A stretch of 64,000 nucleotides of DNA from Pseudomonas parafulva (GCF_002021815.1 NZ_CP019952.1:1643001-1707000); one strand, 5' to 3'; numbered from the stretch's first letter, positions 34,134 to 43,639 are shown. Program-made: numbers and translations. The notes: generated by a model not told the origin, from the sequence alone.

Positions 34134-35258
34134 ATGCTGACGTCTCACGTGCCGGGCCTGCTGGCAAGTTTCCAGGAACACTATGACGACTTGTTGCAGT
34201 TTCTGACCCGGCGCATGCGTGATCGCCAGCGCGCTGCGGACGTTGCCCACGAAACCTACTTGAGGCTTGCGCAGATCGATGTGCACGCTGTGCCGGTGCT
34301 GCACCCGCGTAGCTTCATCTTTCGCGTGGCGGGAAACATTGCGATCGATGCCCTGCGTCGTGACCAGCGCCTTGCCGCCTGCCACGACGACAGTGAGGGC
34401 ATGGTACACGTGGCCTGTGGCGCGCCGGCACCGGAGGCGGCGTTACTGGCCAGCGAGCGCCTGCAGATTCTCGATCAGGCTCTGCTGCAACTGCCCCCCA
34501 AAGCGCGCCAGGCGCTGTTGCTCAATCGCGTGGAAGGGTTGACGCAAAGGCAGGTGGCGCAAAGGCTCGGCGTGTCCGAAAGCATGGTGGCCAAGTACAT
34601 CGGACAGGCGCTGCGGCATTGCCGGGGATGGCTGCAGAAGGCCGGTGTCGCGGCGTGCATGGCGTTGATGCTGGGCAGTTGGTTGGCGTGGCAGCAGGCA
34701 CCTGTATGGTTGTCCGACTATCACACCGGTACCGGCGAGCGGCACATGCTCACCTTGCCCGATGGCACCCGCGTCACCCTCAACAGCGCCAGTGCCATAA
34801 AGGTGGAATTCGACGCGCACGCACGTCGGGTGGTGATAGTGGCTGGCGAGGCGCTGTTCGAGACGTCCGCCGAGGCCCGTCCTTTCGTGGTCGAAACGGC
34901 AGGGCTGCCGGTAAACGGCACCGGGGCGAGGTTCAGCGTGCGGCGCGACGGGCATGTGGTCCTTGGCCAGGGTGCTGCGCGGCAGGGCGCTCAAGCCTTG
35001 AGCGTAGCGGCCGATGCCGATGCGCAACTGGCCTGGCAACGGGGCAAGTTGATCTTCAATGGCAAGCCTCTAGGCCAAGTGCTGGCTGAGCTTGAGCGCT
35101 ATCGCCTTGGGCGTATCGTGTTGTCGGATCAACAGCTAGCGGGCCTTGAGGTCAGTGGCGTGTTCGACCTGGATGATCCGCATGCCATGCTGCGCACCCT
35201 GGAGCAGCGGTATGGCCTGAAAGTCACCTACCTGCCGTGGCTCGCCGTGGTGTATTGA
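34134..35258 (+). CDS. iutY: IutY: ECF sigma factor fused to FecR-type anti-sigma factor
   Basis: A 374-residue cell-surface-signalling regulator combining two proteins normally separate. Residues 10-75 are sigma region 2 (FLTRRMRDRQRAADVAHETY, PRSFIFRVAGNIAIDALRRD) and 105-165 region 4 (LPPKARQALLLNRVEGLTQR, SESMVAKYIGQAL). A single membrane span at about 171-186 leads to a periplasmic FecR domain (LTLPDGTRVTLNSASAIKVE) with Gly262-Thr263 in NGTGARFSV, the region where FecR proteins self-cleave, and a C-terminal STN-like part. P. putida IutY is known to work this way with the aerobactin receptor IutA encoded next. There is no frameshift; the fusion is native. A Fur-like box precedes it. Confidence 0.92.
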   Translation: MLTSHVPGLLASFQEHYDDLLQFLTRRMRDRQRAADVAHETYLRLAQIDVHAVPVLHPRSFIFRVAGNIAIDALRRDQRLAACHDDSEGMVHVACGAPAPEAALLASERLQILDQALLQLPPKARQALLLNRVEGLTQRQVAQRLGVSESMVAKYIGQALRHCRGWLQKAGVAACMALMLGSWLAWQQAPVWLSDYHTGTGERHMLTLPDGTRVTLNSASAIKVEFDAHARRVVIVAGEALFETSAEARPFVVETAGLPVNGTGARFSVRRDGHVVLGQGAARQGAQALSVAADADAQLAWQRGKLIFNGKPLGQVLAELERYRLGRIVLSDQQLAGLEVSGVFDLDDPHAMLRTLEQRYGLKVTYLPWLAVVY

Positions 35259-35390
35259 TCTTCAAAGCGGCCCTGTCGAAACCTACCGAAAAAACTTTTC
35301 ATCGGCACTGCAAGTTCTCGTGGGCTGGATCGTCGTAGTGGGGCTAAGCCGCAAACCATTCCCATTCACGACTCGCCTGGAAGCTTTCTT

Positions 35391-37826
35391 GTGCCTCTCA
35401 TGCCCACGCTCTCGAATAGCCGCTGCCGTTTTCTGCCACCTGTGTTGATGTCGTGCGGCGCGTTGGCCGTATTGGCCGGCGCGCTGCCCGCTCACGTCGC
35501 TGCTGCAACACAGCAGGGATATGTGCAGACCGCGCAGGTACAGCTGGATGTCCCGGTGCAGCCGCTGGACCAGGCGTTGACGCGCTTTGCCGATCAGGCC
35601 GGCCTGCATTTGCTGTACACCACCGCTGACGTGGCTGGCCTGCAGAGCCCGAACCTGCAGGGCGCCTACAGTGTCGAGCAAGCCTTGCAGCGGTTGCTCG
35701 AAGGCACCGGCTTGAGCTGGCAGTTCACCGATGCGCGGACGGTGACGCTGCGCAAGCACGATACCTCCCTGCAGGCCATCAACCTCAAGCCGATTGAAGT
35801 AAGCGTGGCCTCGCGCACCAGTACTGCCATCAGCGAGATCCCAGGCACCGTGTGGGTGGTCGATCAGCAGCAACTGCGCGAGCAGATCGACAGTGGCGTA
35901 AGCCTCAAGGAAGCCATCGGCAAACTGGTGCCTGGCCTTGACCTGGCGCCGGAGGGGCGCACCAACTACGGGCAGAACATGCGTGGGCGCAGCGTGCTGG
36001 TGATGATCGATGGCGTCAGCCAGAACAGCTCGCGAGGCCTGTCGCGCCAGTTCGACAGTATCTCGCCTTTCAACGTGCAGCGCGTCGAAGTGCTGTCCGG
36101 CGCCAGCGCCATCTACGGGGGCGGTGCGACCGGGGGCATCATCAACATCGTGACAAAAAAGGGCGAGGCAGGCCCTGCGCGTTTCGAAACCCAGCTCGGC
36201 GCCAGCAGCGGTTTCAACAACAGCGATGATCTGGCGACCCGCTTCGCCCAGTCGATCAGCGGTGGCAACGAGCGGTTCAATGCGCGTCTTGGTGTGTCCG
36301 GCGAGCAGAACGAGGCGTTCTACGATGGAGCAGGCGATCAGATCTTCATTGACAATACCCAGACCGACCTGCAATACAACCGCACCCTGGACCTGCTTGG
36401 CAGCCTGGGCATGCAGTTCGATGATCAACAGAGCCTTGACCTGCTGGCCCAGTACTACGATTCCGGCAACCATGGCAGCACCGGCATCTGGTTTCCCAAC
36501 CTCAATTACAATGGCCCCTCCGACCTCGAAGAGGCCCAGTTGCGCAGCGGGTACTCGTCCGACCTGAACCCGCGCACCCGGCGCGTGCTGCTCAATGCCA
36601 ATTACCACCACAATGATGTGCTGGGCCAGGATTTCTACCTGCAGGCTTCCTACCGCAAGGAAAACAACAACTTCTACCCGTTCCCGTACTACAACCGTGG
36701 TACACCGACCGGCTCGCGCGGTGTGTATTTTGCAGCCTCGCAGCAGAACTTCGAGGTCACCAGCCTCAAAGGGCTGTTCGCCAAGCAGTGGGACACGCTG
36801 AAATTCACCTATGGCGTGGACATTGACCGCGAACGTTTCAACGCTGACCAGACCGTGTTCGATGCGCGGGTGTCCTCTGAAAGCGGCGGGCTGGACCTGG
36901 ACAAGGCCAGCAAGGCTGCGCGCTACCCCAGCTACGTGATCGATGGGGTCTCGCTGTATGGCCAGCTTGAATGGCGCGCCACCGACAACCTGACGTTCTC
37001 CGGCGGCGCCCGGCGCCAGCAGATGGATGTGGAGGTGGGTGACTACAAGGGCGTTCCAGGTGGGAGTAACGACTATCAGGTCAATCTCTACAACCTGGGG
37101 GCGATCTACGACTTCAAGAACGGCCACCAGCTGTGGGCCAACTACGGCGAAGGCTTTGACCTGCCCGATCCGGCCAAGTATTACGGCAAACCTGGTCTTA
37201 GTGTCGGGGACAACCCGCTGGCCGGGATCAAGAGCCGCCAGGTGGAGCTAGGCTGGCGCTATGCCGACGTGCAGTGGGACGCTCAAGCCGCGCTGTACTA
37301 CATCTGGTCGGACAAGATCATCAATGTGGATTCGCAAACCCTCACCATTGACGTCGAAGACCAGAAAAGTCGCGACTTTGGCTTCGAAGGGGCACTCACC
37401 CGCCACTTCGACCGAGGTTGGGAAGCCGGCGGCACGCTGCACCTCACCCGTTCCGAGGAAGAGGCAGACGGCGGCGGGTGGCGCAAGCGTGATGCGCGTT
37501 ATGCTTCCTTGTCCAAAGCCACCGCGTTCGTTGGCTGGAAGGATGACGGGCGCAGTGCGCGGTTGCAGGCCAATCGGGCCTTCAGCTTGAAGGACGATGC
37601 CCAACACAAGATCGATGGCTATACCACGCTCGATTTACTGGGCAGCCAGGACACCGACTACGGCACCTTCAGCGCAGGTATCCAGAACTTGCTGGACAAG
37701 CAGTACAGCACTGTGTGGGGCCAGCGGGCGACGCTGTTCTACTCGCCCACCTACGGGCCTGCCTACCTCTACGATTACCAAGGGCGAGGCAGGACCTACA
37801 CGCTGACCTGGAGCCTTGCGTACTAA
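35391..37826 (+). CDS. iutA: TonB-dependent siderophore receptor IutA with N-terminal signalling domain
   Basis: An 811-residue outer-membrane transducer. After a signal peptide (to about residue 39) there is an STN signalling domain (about 47-120: VQPLDQALTRFADQAGLHLL), then a plug with MRGRSVLVMIDGVSQNSSRG and IYGGGATGGIINIVTKKGEA, and a 22-strand barrel ending in the aromatic-terminal GRGRTYTLTWSLAY. The STN domain couples ligand occupancy to IutY. It is the aerobactin (hydroxamate-citrate) type receptor by homology and context. GTG at 35391 is kept because GGAAG lies seven bases upstream; ATG at 35400 is the alternative. The 132-bp gap after iutY probably holds an IutY-dependent promoter that I could not pinpoint. 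Confidence 0.92.
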   Translation: MPLMPTLSNSRCRFLPPVLMSCGALAVLAGALPAHVAAATQQGYVQTAQVQLDVPVQPLDQALTRFADQAGLHLLYTTADVAGLQSPNLQGAYSVEQALQRLLEGTGLSWQFTDARTVTLRKHDTSLQAINLKPIEVSVASRTSTAISEIPGTVWVVDQQQLREQIDSGVSLKEAIGKLVPGLDLAPEGRTNYGQNMRGRSVLVMIDGVSQNSSRGLSRQFDSISPFNVQRVEVLSGASAIYGGGATGGIINIVTKKGEAGPARFETQLGASSGFNNSDDLATRFAQSISGGNERFNARLGVSGEQNEAFYDGAGDQIFIDNTQTDLQYNRTLDLLGSLGMQFDDQQSLDLLAQYYDSGNHGSTGIWFPNLNYNGPSDLEEAQLRSGYSSDLNPRTRRVLLNANYHHNDVLGQDFYLQASYRKENNNFYPFPYYNRGTPTGSRGVYFAASQQNFEVTSLKGLFAKQWDTLKFTYGVDIDRERFNADQTVFDARVSSESGGLDLDKASKAARYPSYVIDGVSLYGQLEWRATDNLTFSGGARRQQMDVEVGDYKGVPGGSNDYQVNLYNLGAIYDFKNGHQLWANYGEGFDLPDPAKYYGKPGLSVGDNPLAGIKSRQVELGWRYADVQWDAQAALYYIWSDKIINVDSQTLTIDVEDQKSRDFGFEGALTRHFDRGWEAGGTLHLTRSEEEADGGGWRKRDARYASLSKATAFVGWKDDGRSARLQANRAFSLKDDAQHKIDGYTTLDLLGSQDTDYGTFSAGIQNLLDKQYSTVWGQRATLFYSPTYGPAYLYDYQGRGRTYTLTWSLAY

Positions 37827-37855
37827 GGCTTATGCGCTCGGCCCAGGCAACGCCG

Positions 37856-37875
37856 GCGCCCCGATCAAGGGGCGC
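37856..37875 (+). terminator. hairpin downstream of iutA
   Basis: GCGCCCC-GATCAA-GGGGCGC is a perfect 7-bp stem with a 6-nt loop, 29 bp after the iutA stop, followed by TGGTT. The U-tract is weak, so termination efficiency is uncertain. Confidence 0.5.
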
Positions 37876-37987
37876 TGGTTGAAACATCGTGAATCACCTG
37901 CGGCGTCGCCAAGCCTTTTGACTCGAACCCTTTGGGCCGTAGGCTATCAAAGCCACCAGGCCAGGCGTTTTCGTACGGAGGTGAAGC

Positions 37988-38305
37988 ATGAAACTGACAC
38001 TACCGTTGTTGGTAATAGGTATGGCGGTTTGGTTACCTACCCATGCGACCGCGCAGCCGTGGCTGCACATTGCCGCCAATGGCAACAACCCCTACAACAG
38101 CCCCGTGCAACGCGCCAACCCCAACAGCCGTCAGGGCAGCGTCCCGGCGACGCCGCCTGTGCGCGGCCCGTCTACCCAGCCCGTGCCGCGCACCCCGACG
38201 GTAGAGAACCGCGGCATCGGCAACGGTGAGAACCTGCGCCGTCAGCAGCGAACGCCCAATCTGGAACCTACGCGGCCCCCGCGGGACAACCCGCGCGCGC
38301 CCTGA
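37988..38305 (+). CDS. small secreted proline/asparagine-rich protein
   Basis: A 105-residue protein with a clear signal peptide (MKLTLPLLVIGMAVWLPTHA, cleavage near ATA-QP) and a disordered, Pro/Asn/Arg-rich mature region (NPYNSPVQRANPNSRQGS, RGPSTQPVPRTPTVENRG). GGAGG precedes the ATG. No domain is recognised. It lies 34 bp before the aldose sugar dehydrogenase gene on the same strand and may be co-transcribed with it. Confidence 0.75.
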   Translation: MKLTLPLLVIGMAVWLPTHATAQPWLHIAANGNNPYNSPVQRANPNSRQGSVPATPPVRGPSTQPVPRTPTVENRGIGNGENLRRQQRTPNLEPTRPPRDNPRAP

Positions 38306-38339
38306 CTCCAGCATCCCGTATCTGTCAAAGGAACTTCGC

Positions 38340-39491
38340 ATGTCCCGAGCAACCTGGCTGGTTACCCTGGCCGCTGCTGCACTAGCGCCTCTGTTAACCC
38401 ATGCCGCTGCCCAGCAGACGTTCAAAAGTGAAGACGGCACCCTTACCGTCGATACCGTGGCCAACGGTCTGCGTACGCCGTGGGCGCTGGCGTTCCTGCC
38501 TGGCGGCCAGGACATGCTGGTCACCGAACGCATCGGCAACCTGCGCGTGATCAATGCCGAGGGCAAGGTCGGCCCGCCCATCAGTGGCGTGCCCAAAGTC
38601 TGGGCCGAGGGCCAGGGCGGCCTGCTGGATGTGGCCTTGTCGCCCGAGTTCGACCAGGACCGTACGGTGTACCTGTCCTATGCCGAGGAGGGCAGCGACG
38701 GCAAGGCCGGGACCGCTGTGGGCCGTGGCCAGCTGTCGACCGATCGTGCCCGCCTGGAAAACTTCACCGTTATCTTCCGCCAGCAACCCAAGTTGTCGGA
38801 GGGCAATCATTTTGGGTCGCGCCTGGTGTTCGACCGCAACGGGTATCTGTTCATCGCCCTGGGTGAGAACAATCAGCGCCCGACGGCTCAGGACCTGGAT
38901 AAGCTGCAGGGCAAGGTCGTGCGCATCCTGCCAGATGGCGAGGTTCCCAAGGACAACCCATTTTATGGCCAGAAGAACGTGCGCCCCGAAATCTGGTCGT
39001 TTGGCCACCGTAACCAGCAGGGCGCTGCGTTGAATCCTTGGACGGGCGCGTTGTGGACCAACGAACACGGCCCCCGTGGCGGTGACGAAATCAACATCCC
39101 GAAGCCGGGCAAGAACTACGGTTGGCCCATCGCAACCCACGGCATCAACTATTCGATGCTGCCCATACCAGAGGCCAAGGGTAAACATGTAGATGGCATG
39201 GTCGATCCGCACCACGTGTGGGAGAAGTCGCCCGGTGTCAGCGGCATGGCGTTCTATGACAGCCCCGTATTCACCGCATGGGATCACAACGTGTTCATCG
39301 GCGCATTGGCCACGCAGGAGCTGATCCGCTTGCAGCTCAAGGGCGACAAGGTGGTGCACGAGGAGCGCCTGCTGGGCGATATGAAAGCGCGCATTCGTGA
39401 TGTTCGGGTAGGGCCGGACGGTTACCTGTACGTGTTGACCGATGCCAAGGATGGCGAGCTGCTGAAGGTGGGCCTGGCGCGGCCTGACTGA
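38340..39491 (+). CDS. PQQ-dependent aldose sugar dehydrogenase (YliI/Asd type)
   Basis: A 383-residue periplasmic six-bladed beta-propeller of the soluble glucose dehydrogenase family. A signal peptide (1-23) precedes QQTFKSEDGTLTVDTVANGL. Family motifs are TPWALAFLPGGQDMLVTERI, EGQGGLLDVALSPEF, NEHGPRGGDEINIPKPGKNY and NYGWPIATHG, which form PQQ- and Ca-binding surfaces. It oxidises aldose sugars using PQQ. Start at 38340 is supported by AAAGGAA seven bases upstream; the longer frame overlaps the preceding gene. Confidence 0.93.
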   Translation: MSRATWLVTLAAAALAPLLTHAAAQQTFKSEDGTLTVDTVANGLRTPWALAFLPGGQDMLVTERIGNLRVINAEGKVGPPISGVPKVWAEGQGGLLDVALSPEFDQDRTVYLSYAEEGSDGKAGTAVGRGQLSTDRARLENFTVIFRQQPKLSEGNHFGSRLVFDRNGYLFIALGENNQRPTAQDLDKLQGKVVRILPDGEVPKDNPFYGQKNVRPEIWSFGHRNQQGAALNPWTGALWTNEHGPRGGDEINIPKPGKNYGWPIATHGINYSMLPIPEAKGKHVDGMVDPHHVWEKSPGVSGMAFYDSPVFTAWDHNVFIGALATQELIRLQLKGDKVVHEERLLGDMKARIRDVRVGPDGYLYVLTDAKDGELLKVGLARPD

Positions 39492-39534
39492 AGCCGCGCT
39501 GTCGTCGGCAAGGAGGCGACAGGTACAATGCGCC

Positions 39535-40638
39535 ATGACCATCGAACCCTTGCAACGCTACCAGCAAGCCCTGGAAACCGAGGGCTTTGTCGTTGACCCC
39601 GCACAGCGCCTCGCCATCGAGGCGCTGCAGGCCTGCTTCGAGGCTGTCGAACGTGGACGATCCAGCCAGGGCCTCTACCTGTGGGGGCCAGTGGGGCGGG
39701 GCAAGACCTGGTTGATGGATCAGTTTCACCGGTGCCTGACCGTGCCGAGTCGCCGCCAGCATTTTCACCACTTCATGGCTTGGGTGCACCGTCGGTTGTT
39801 TCAGCTCAATGGCACGGCGGATCCCCTTATGGCGCTGGCGCAGGAGCTAGGAAGCGAAATCCGCGTGCTGTGCTTCGATGAGTTGTTCGTCAGTGACATT
39901 GCCGACGCAATCATTCTCGGCCGTTTGTTCCAGGTGCTGTTCAACCTGGGCGTGGTGATGGTTGCCACGTCCAACCAGCCGCCAGGGCAACTGTACCGCG
40001 ATGGCTTCAACCGCGAACGCTTCCTGCCCGCCATCGCTGCCATCGAGCGGCACATGCGTGTGCTGCCGGTAGCGGGCGAGCAAGACCATCGGCAACACCC
40101 GGGCCTGCCGTGCCAGCGCTACTGGGTCACCGACGACCGGGGCAGTCACCTTGCCGCGGTCTTCGAGCGACTGAGCCCGGACGACCCAGGCACCGACCAG
40201 CCCCTCATGCTGGGCAGTCGGCAGGTGCAGGTGGTGCGCCGAAGTGCGAAGGCCATCTGGTGCCGTTTCGACGCGTTGTGCGAACAGCCGATGGCTACCC
40301 AGGAATTCATGGCGCTGTGCGACCGTTTCGCGGCGATCCTGGTCGCGGACATACCGGCGCTGAGTGGTCAGCAACAGGCCGGGCGTATCGCCCGTGGCAC
40401 AGAGGACGGCGCCTCCCGTGTGCTAGCGGGCGACCGCGACTTGCCGGCACTCTCGCCCAAGGACGATGCCGTGCGCCGCTTCATCGCCTTGGTCGATGAA
40501 TGCTACGACCGCCGTGTGGCGCTGTACTTGGAGGCACAGGTGCCGCTCGAGGCGCTGTACACGCAGGGGTATCTCGCCTTCCCCTACCAGCGCACCCTCA
40601 GCCGGCTGCGTGAAATGCAGCTGCAGCGCTTCGCCTGA
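39535..40638 (+). CDS. zapE: cell division ATPase ZapE (AFG1-like)
   Basis: A 367-residue AFG1/ZapE ATPase. Walker A is GPVGRGKT (51-58), Walker B is in LCFDELFVSDIADAIILGRL and the sensor segment is VVMVATSNQPPGQLYRDGFN. The C-terminal motif with FIALVDECYDRRVALYLEAQ is family-typical. ZapE associates with the Z-ring in proteobacteria under stress and low oxygen. Unlike a typical ZapE (about 375) this length is normal. It is probably a paralogue of a second zapE elsewhere, as pseudomonads often have two. Confidence 0.9.
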   Translation: MTIEPLQRYQQALETEGFVVDPAQRLAIEALQACFEAVERGRSSQGLYLWGPVGRGKTWLMDQFHRCLTVPSRRQHFHHFMAWVHRRLFQLNGTADPLMALAQELGSEIRVLCFDELFVSDIADAIILGRLFQVLFNLGVVMVATSNQPPGQLYRDGFNRERFLPAIAAIERHMRVLPVAGEQDHRQHPGLPCQRYWVTDDRGSHLAAVFERLSPDDPGTDQPLMLGSRQVQVVRRSAKAIWCRFDALCEQPMATQEFMALCDRFAAILVADIPALSGQQQAGRIARGTEDGASRVLAGDRDLPALSPKDDAVRRFIALVDECYDRRVALYLEAQVPLEALYTQGYLAFPYQRTLSRLREMQLQRFA

Positions 40639-40653
40639 TGCAGCCACGCACGA

Positions 40654-41652
40654 TTAGCGATCCAGCCACTGGATCAGTGTGCGATTGAAACGCTTGGGTT
40701 CTTCGATCTGCGGCGCGTGGCCCATGCCTTCGAAAGTGATCAGTTCGCCTTTGGGAATGAGCTTGGCCACCTGCGGGCCGAGCAAGGCGTAGTTGCCCAG
40801 CCTGGCCTTGACTTGCGGTGGTGCGATGTCACTGCCGATTGCCGTGGTGTCCTTGTCACCGATCAACAAAAGGGTTGGCATCTGCAGGTCCTTGAACTCG
40901 TGATAAACCGGTTGGGTGAAGATCATGTCGTAGATCAAGGCAGAGTTCCACGCCACCCGCTCGTGCCCTGGGCCCTGGTTCAGGCCCACCAGCATCTGCA
41001 CCCAGCGCTCATATTCAGGTTTCCAGCGGCCGGCATAGTAGGTTTTGCGCTCATAGTCACGCACCCCGGCCGCATCGAGCTTGAGTTCGCGGGCATACCA
41101 CTGGTCAACGGTGCGGTAGGGCACCCCCAGGGCCTTCCAGTCCTCCAGGCCGATGGGGTTGACCATGGCCAGGCGCGTGACCTGCTGCGGGTACATCAAG
41201 GCGTAGCGGGTGGCTAGCATCCCCCCGGTCGAATGCCCCAGCACGATGCTCTGCTTCACCCCCAGGTGCTCGAGCAGTGCATGGGTGTTGCTGGCCAGTT
41301 GCTGGAAGCTGTACTGGTAGTGCGCAGGTTTACTGGATGTGCAGAAACCGATCTGGTCTGGGGCGATAACGCGGTAGCCTGCCTTGCTCAAGGCATCGAT
41401 GCTGGTTTCCCAGGTGGCTGCGCAAAAATTCTTGCCGTGCATGAGCACGACCGTGCGGCCGTTGGCATTGCCCGACGCCGGGACGTCCATGTAACCCATT
41501 TGCAGCGATTGGCGCTGTGATTCGAAGTCGAAGTGCTTGAGCGTATGCGGGTAGTCAAACCCTTCGAGCTGTGCGCCGTAGGTAGGCGATTGGCCGGCAA
41601 TGGCCGGGCCGCTGGCCAGGCACACCATGGCCAGGGCGGATGCACGCAGCAT
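40654..41652 (-). CDS. exported alpha/beta hydrolase
   Basis: A 332-residue alpha/beta-hydrolase with a signal peptide (MLRASALAMVCLASGPAIAG). The nucleophile elbow is VLGHSTGGMLATRYA with the serine in GHSTG; the oxyanion segment is VVLMHGKNFCAATWE, the acid LLIGDKDTTAIG and the terminal His in EGMGHAPQIEEP. The start at 41652 is favoured over 41664 because GGAG lies seven bases upstream of it. Substrate unknown; such enzymes act on esters, lactones or epoxides in the periplasm. Confidence 0.93.
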   Translation of the reverse strand: MLRASALAMVCLASGPAIAGQSPTYGAQLEGFDYPHTLKHFDFESQRQSLQMGYMDVPASGNANGRTVVLMHGKNFCAATWETSIDALSKAGYRVIAPDQIGFCTSSKPAHYQYSFQQLASNTHALLEHLGVKQSIVLGHSTGGMLATRYALMYPQQVTRLAMVNPIGLEDWKALGVPYRTVDQWYARELKLDAAGVRDYERKTYYAGRWKPEYERWVQMLVGLNQGPGHERVAWNSALIYDMIFTQPVYHEFKDLQMPTLLLIGDKDTTAIGSDIAPPQVKARLGNYALLGPQVAKLIPKGELITFEGMGHAPQIEEPKRFNRTLIQWLDR

Positions 41653-41752
41653 GAGGCACTCCATGTCAGATCAAGTAGGAAGACTCGACTGTAGCAGCAG
41701 GACAGTGGCCATAGAGGCCCAAGGTGTTACCAACCGTGAAACCGGCGCCACG

Positions 41753-42181
41753 TCAGTAATCGGCGACTACTGTATCTTTCCCCTCCGAGTCGATACCGAT
41801 CACCCGATAGGCATCCCTGCGCTCACCCATTTCCATGCCCGGTGAACCGGCTGGCATGCCTGGAACGGCCATGCCCTTGAGATCACTGCGGCTAACCAGT
41901 TCACGCACGTGGGTAGCGGGGACATGGCCTTCGACGAACTTGCCAGCGATGACCCCGGTATGACACGACGCATGGCGCGGCGGTACTTGCAGGCGTTGCT
42001 TGACGGCGCTCATGTCTGGTTCGACATGGTCGTTCACGGTAAAGCCGTTCTCTTGGAGGTGACTGATCCAGGCTTTGCAACAACCACAGTGGGGGTCGCG
42101 GTAGACGTCGATGGTGTCGGTGGCCTGTGCAAGGGCGGTGAAGGTCAACAGGCCAAGGGCCAGGCAATTTGAACGCAGCAT
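41753..42181 (-). CDS. DUF411 periplasmic metal-binding-like protein
   Basis: A 142-residue exported protein. The signal peptide MLRSNCLALGLLTFTALAQA precedes a thioredoxin-like DUF411 domain with DVYRDPHCGCCKAWISHLQE (CGCC), CHTGVIAGKFVEGHVPATHV and a Met-rich PGMPAGSPGMEMG stretch that could bind copper. Start at 42181 follows AAGGAA; the longer frame to 42277 has no signal sequence. DUF411 proteins are often linked to copper resistance; no other copper gene is adjacent. Confidence 0.9.
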   Translation of the reverse strand: MLRSNCLALGLLTFTALAQATDTIDVYRDPHCGCCKAWISHLQENGFTVNDHVEPDMSAVKQRLQVPPRHASCHTGVIAGKFVEGHVPATHVRELVSRSDLKGMAVPGMPAGSPGMEMGERRDAYRVIGIDSEGKDTVVADY

Positions 42182-42304
42182 GGACAAGTTCCTTATAAAC
42201 GTGTGACCTGCGGCCAGCATAGCGCACGGCCTGGTCCAAACGTGCAAGGCGGCAGGGTCGCCCCCTCTGGCTTTCAACCTGCTGACCGGCGCATTACAGT
42301 TTCG

Positions 42305-43639
42305 TCAGCCAGTGGCTTGGTCATTGCGTAGGTCGCGCATCAGTAGCCCGAACGCCAACGACACCTGTTCAGGGACTGGCAGATACACCACATGGCCATC
42401 CCCGGGTGCGACTTCGATGGGCTGCTGTTGCCGGTTGTGCAGCTGATTCAGGTCGAAGTGGTAGTTGCCGCGAGGTGTCATCAGCTCCAGATGGTCGCCC
42501 AGGGCGAAGCGGTTCTTGACCTTGACCTCGGCCCAACCATTTACCCGCAGCCCAGTCAGTTCACCCACGAACTGCTGGCGCTCGGACACCGAGCTGCCGC
42601 GCTGGTAATTCTGGTACTCATCGTGCACATGACGGCGCAAAAAACCTTCGGTGTAGCCCCGTTGCGCCAGGGACTCGAGGTTGTCCATCAAGGTGCGGTC
42701 GAAAGGCTGCCCATTGGCCGCATCGTCGATGGCCTTGCGGTAGGACTGCACGGCCCGTGCGCAGTAGAAATGCGATTTGGTGCGGCCCTCGATCTTGAGC
42801 GAGTGCACGCCCATGCGCGCCAGTCGCTCGACGTGCTGGATGGCCCGCAGGTCCTTGGCGTTCATGATGTAGGTGCCGTGCTCGTCTTCGAACGCGGGCA
42901 TTTCGGTACCGGGACGCTCGCTTTCCTGCAACAGGAACACCTGGTCGGTGGGCGCACCCTGGCCCAGCGTCGGCTGCACGTGGTGCACGATATCGCCGGT
43001 GACGCTCTCGGTCGCCGGCGTGACGTCATACTTCCAGCGGCAGGCGTTGGTACAGGTGCCCTGATTGGCATCACGCTTGTTCAGGTAGCCCGACAGTAGG
43101 CAGCGGCCTGAATAGGCCATGCACAGCGCCCCATGCACGAAGACTTCCAGCTCCATGCCAGGTACTTGCTGACCAATTTCCTCGATCTCTTCAAGTGACA
43201 GCTCCCGCGACAGGATCACGCGGCTGATGCCTTGCTGCTGCCAGAACTGCACGCTGGCCCAGTTCACCGTGTTGGCCTGCACCGAGAGGTGCACCGGCAT
43301 CTGCGGGTAGTGCTGGCGTACCAGCATGATCAGGCCCGGGTCGGACATGATCAACGCGTCCGGTGCCATGGCGATCACAGGCGCCAGGTCCTTGAGGAAG
43401 GTCTTGAGCTTGGCATTGTGAGGCGCGATGTTGACCACCACATAGAAGCGCTTGCCCAGCGCATGAGCCTCCTGGATGCCCAACGCCAGATTGGCATGGT
43501 CGAAGGCATTGTTGCGCACCCGCAGGCTGTAGCGGGGCTGACCGGCATAGACCGCGTCAGCACCGTAGGCGAAGGCATAGCGCATGGTGTGGAGCGTGCC
43601 GGCAGGCGCCAGCAATTCGGGCTTGGCAACAGAAGTCAT
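42305..43639 (-). CDS. trhP: tRNA hydroxylation protein TrhP (peptidase U32 family, YegQ)
   Basis: A 444-residue U32-family protein nearly colinear with E. coli YegQ: KPELLAPAGTLHTMRYAFAY, GADAVYAGQPRYSLRVRNN, IMSDPGLIMLVRQHYPQMPV, and the FeS cysteine set in HGALCMAYSGRCLLSGY, GTCTNACRW plus a later Cys. TrhP makes 5-hydroxyuridine at tRNA position 34 by a prephenate-dependent, oxygen-independent route. A perfect Anr/FNR box at 43692-43705, with a TAGCAT -10 (43669 to 43664), lies about 41 bp upstream of the predicted start site, suggesting induction when oxygen is low. That regulation is inferred from sequence. Confidence 0.94.
   Translation of the reverse strand: MTSVAKPELLAPAGTLHTMRYAFAYGADAVYAGQPRYSLRVRNNAFDHANLALGIQEAHALGKRFYVVVNIAPHNAKLKTFLKDLAPVIAMAPDALIMSDPGLIMLVRQHYPQMPVHLSVQANTVNWASVQFWQQQGISRVILSRELSLEEIEEIGQQVPGMELEVFVHGALCMAYSGRCLLSGYLNKRDANQGTCTNACRWKYDVTPATESVTGDIVHHVQPTLGQGAPTDQVFLLQESERPGTEMPAFEDEHGTYIMNAKDLRAIQHVERLARMGVHSLKIEGRTKSHFYCARAVQSYRKAIDDAANGQPFDRTLMDNLESLAQRGYTEGFLRRHVHDEYQNYQRGSSVSERQQFVGELTGLRVNGWAEVKVKNRFALGDHLELMTPRGNYHFDLNQLHNRQQQPIEVAPGDGHVVYLPVPEQVSLAFGLLMRDLRNDQATG

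Noticed and set aside
34134..35258. Frameshift or assembly fusion of separate sigma and FecR genes
   Set aside because: The frame is continuous through a plausible linker and membrane span, and IutY of P. putida is known to be a natural fusion.
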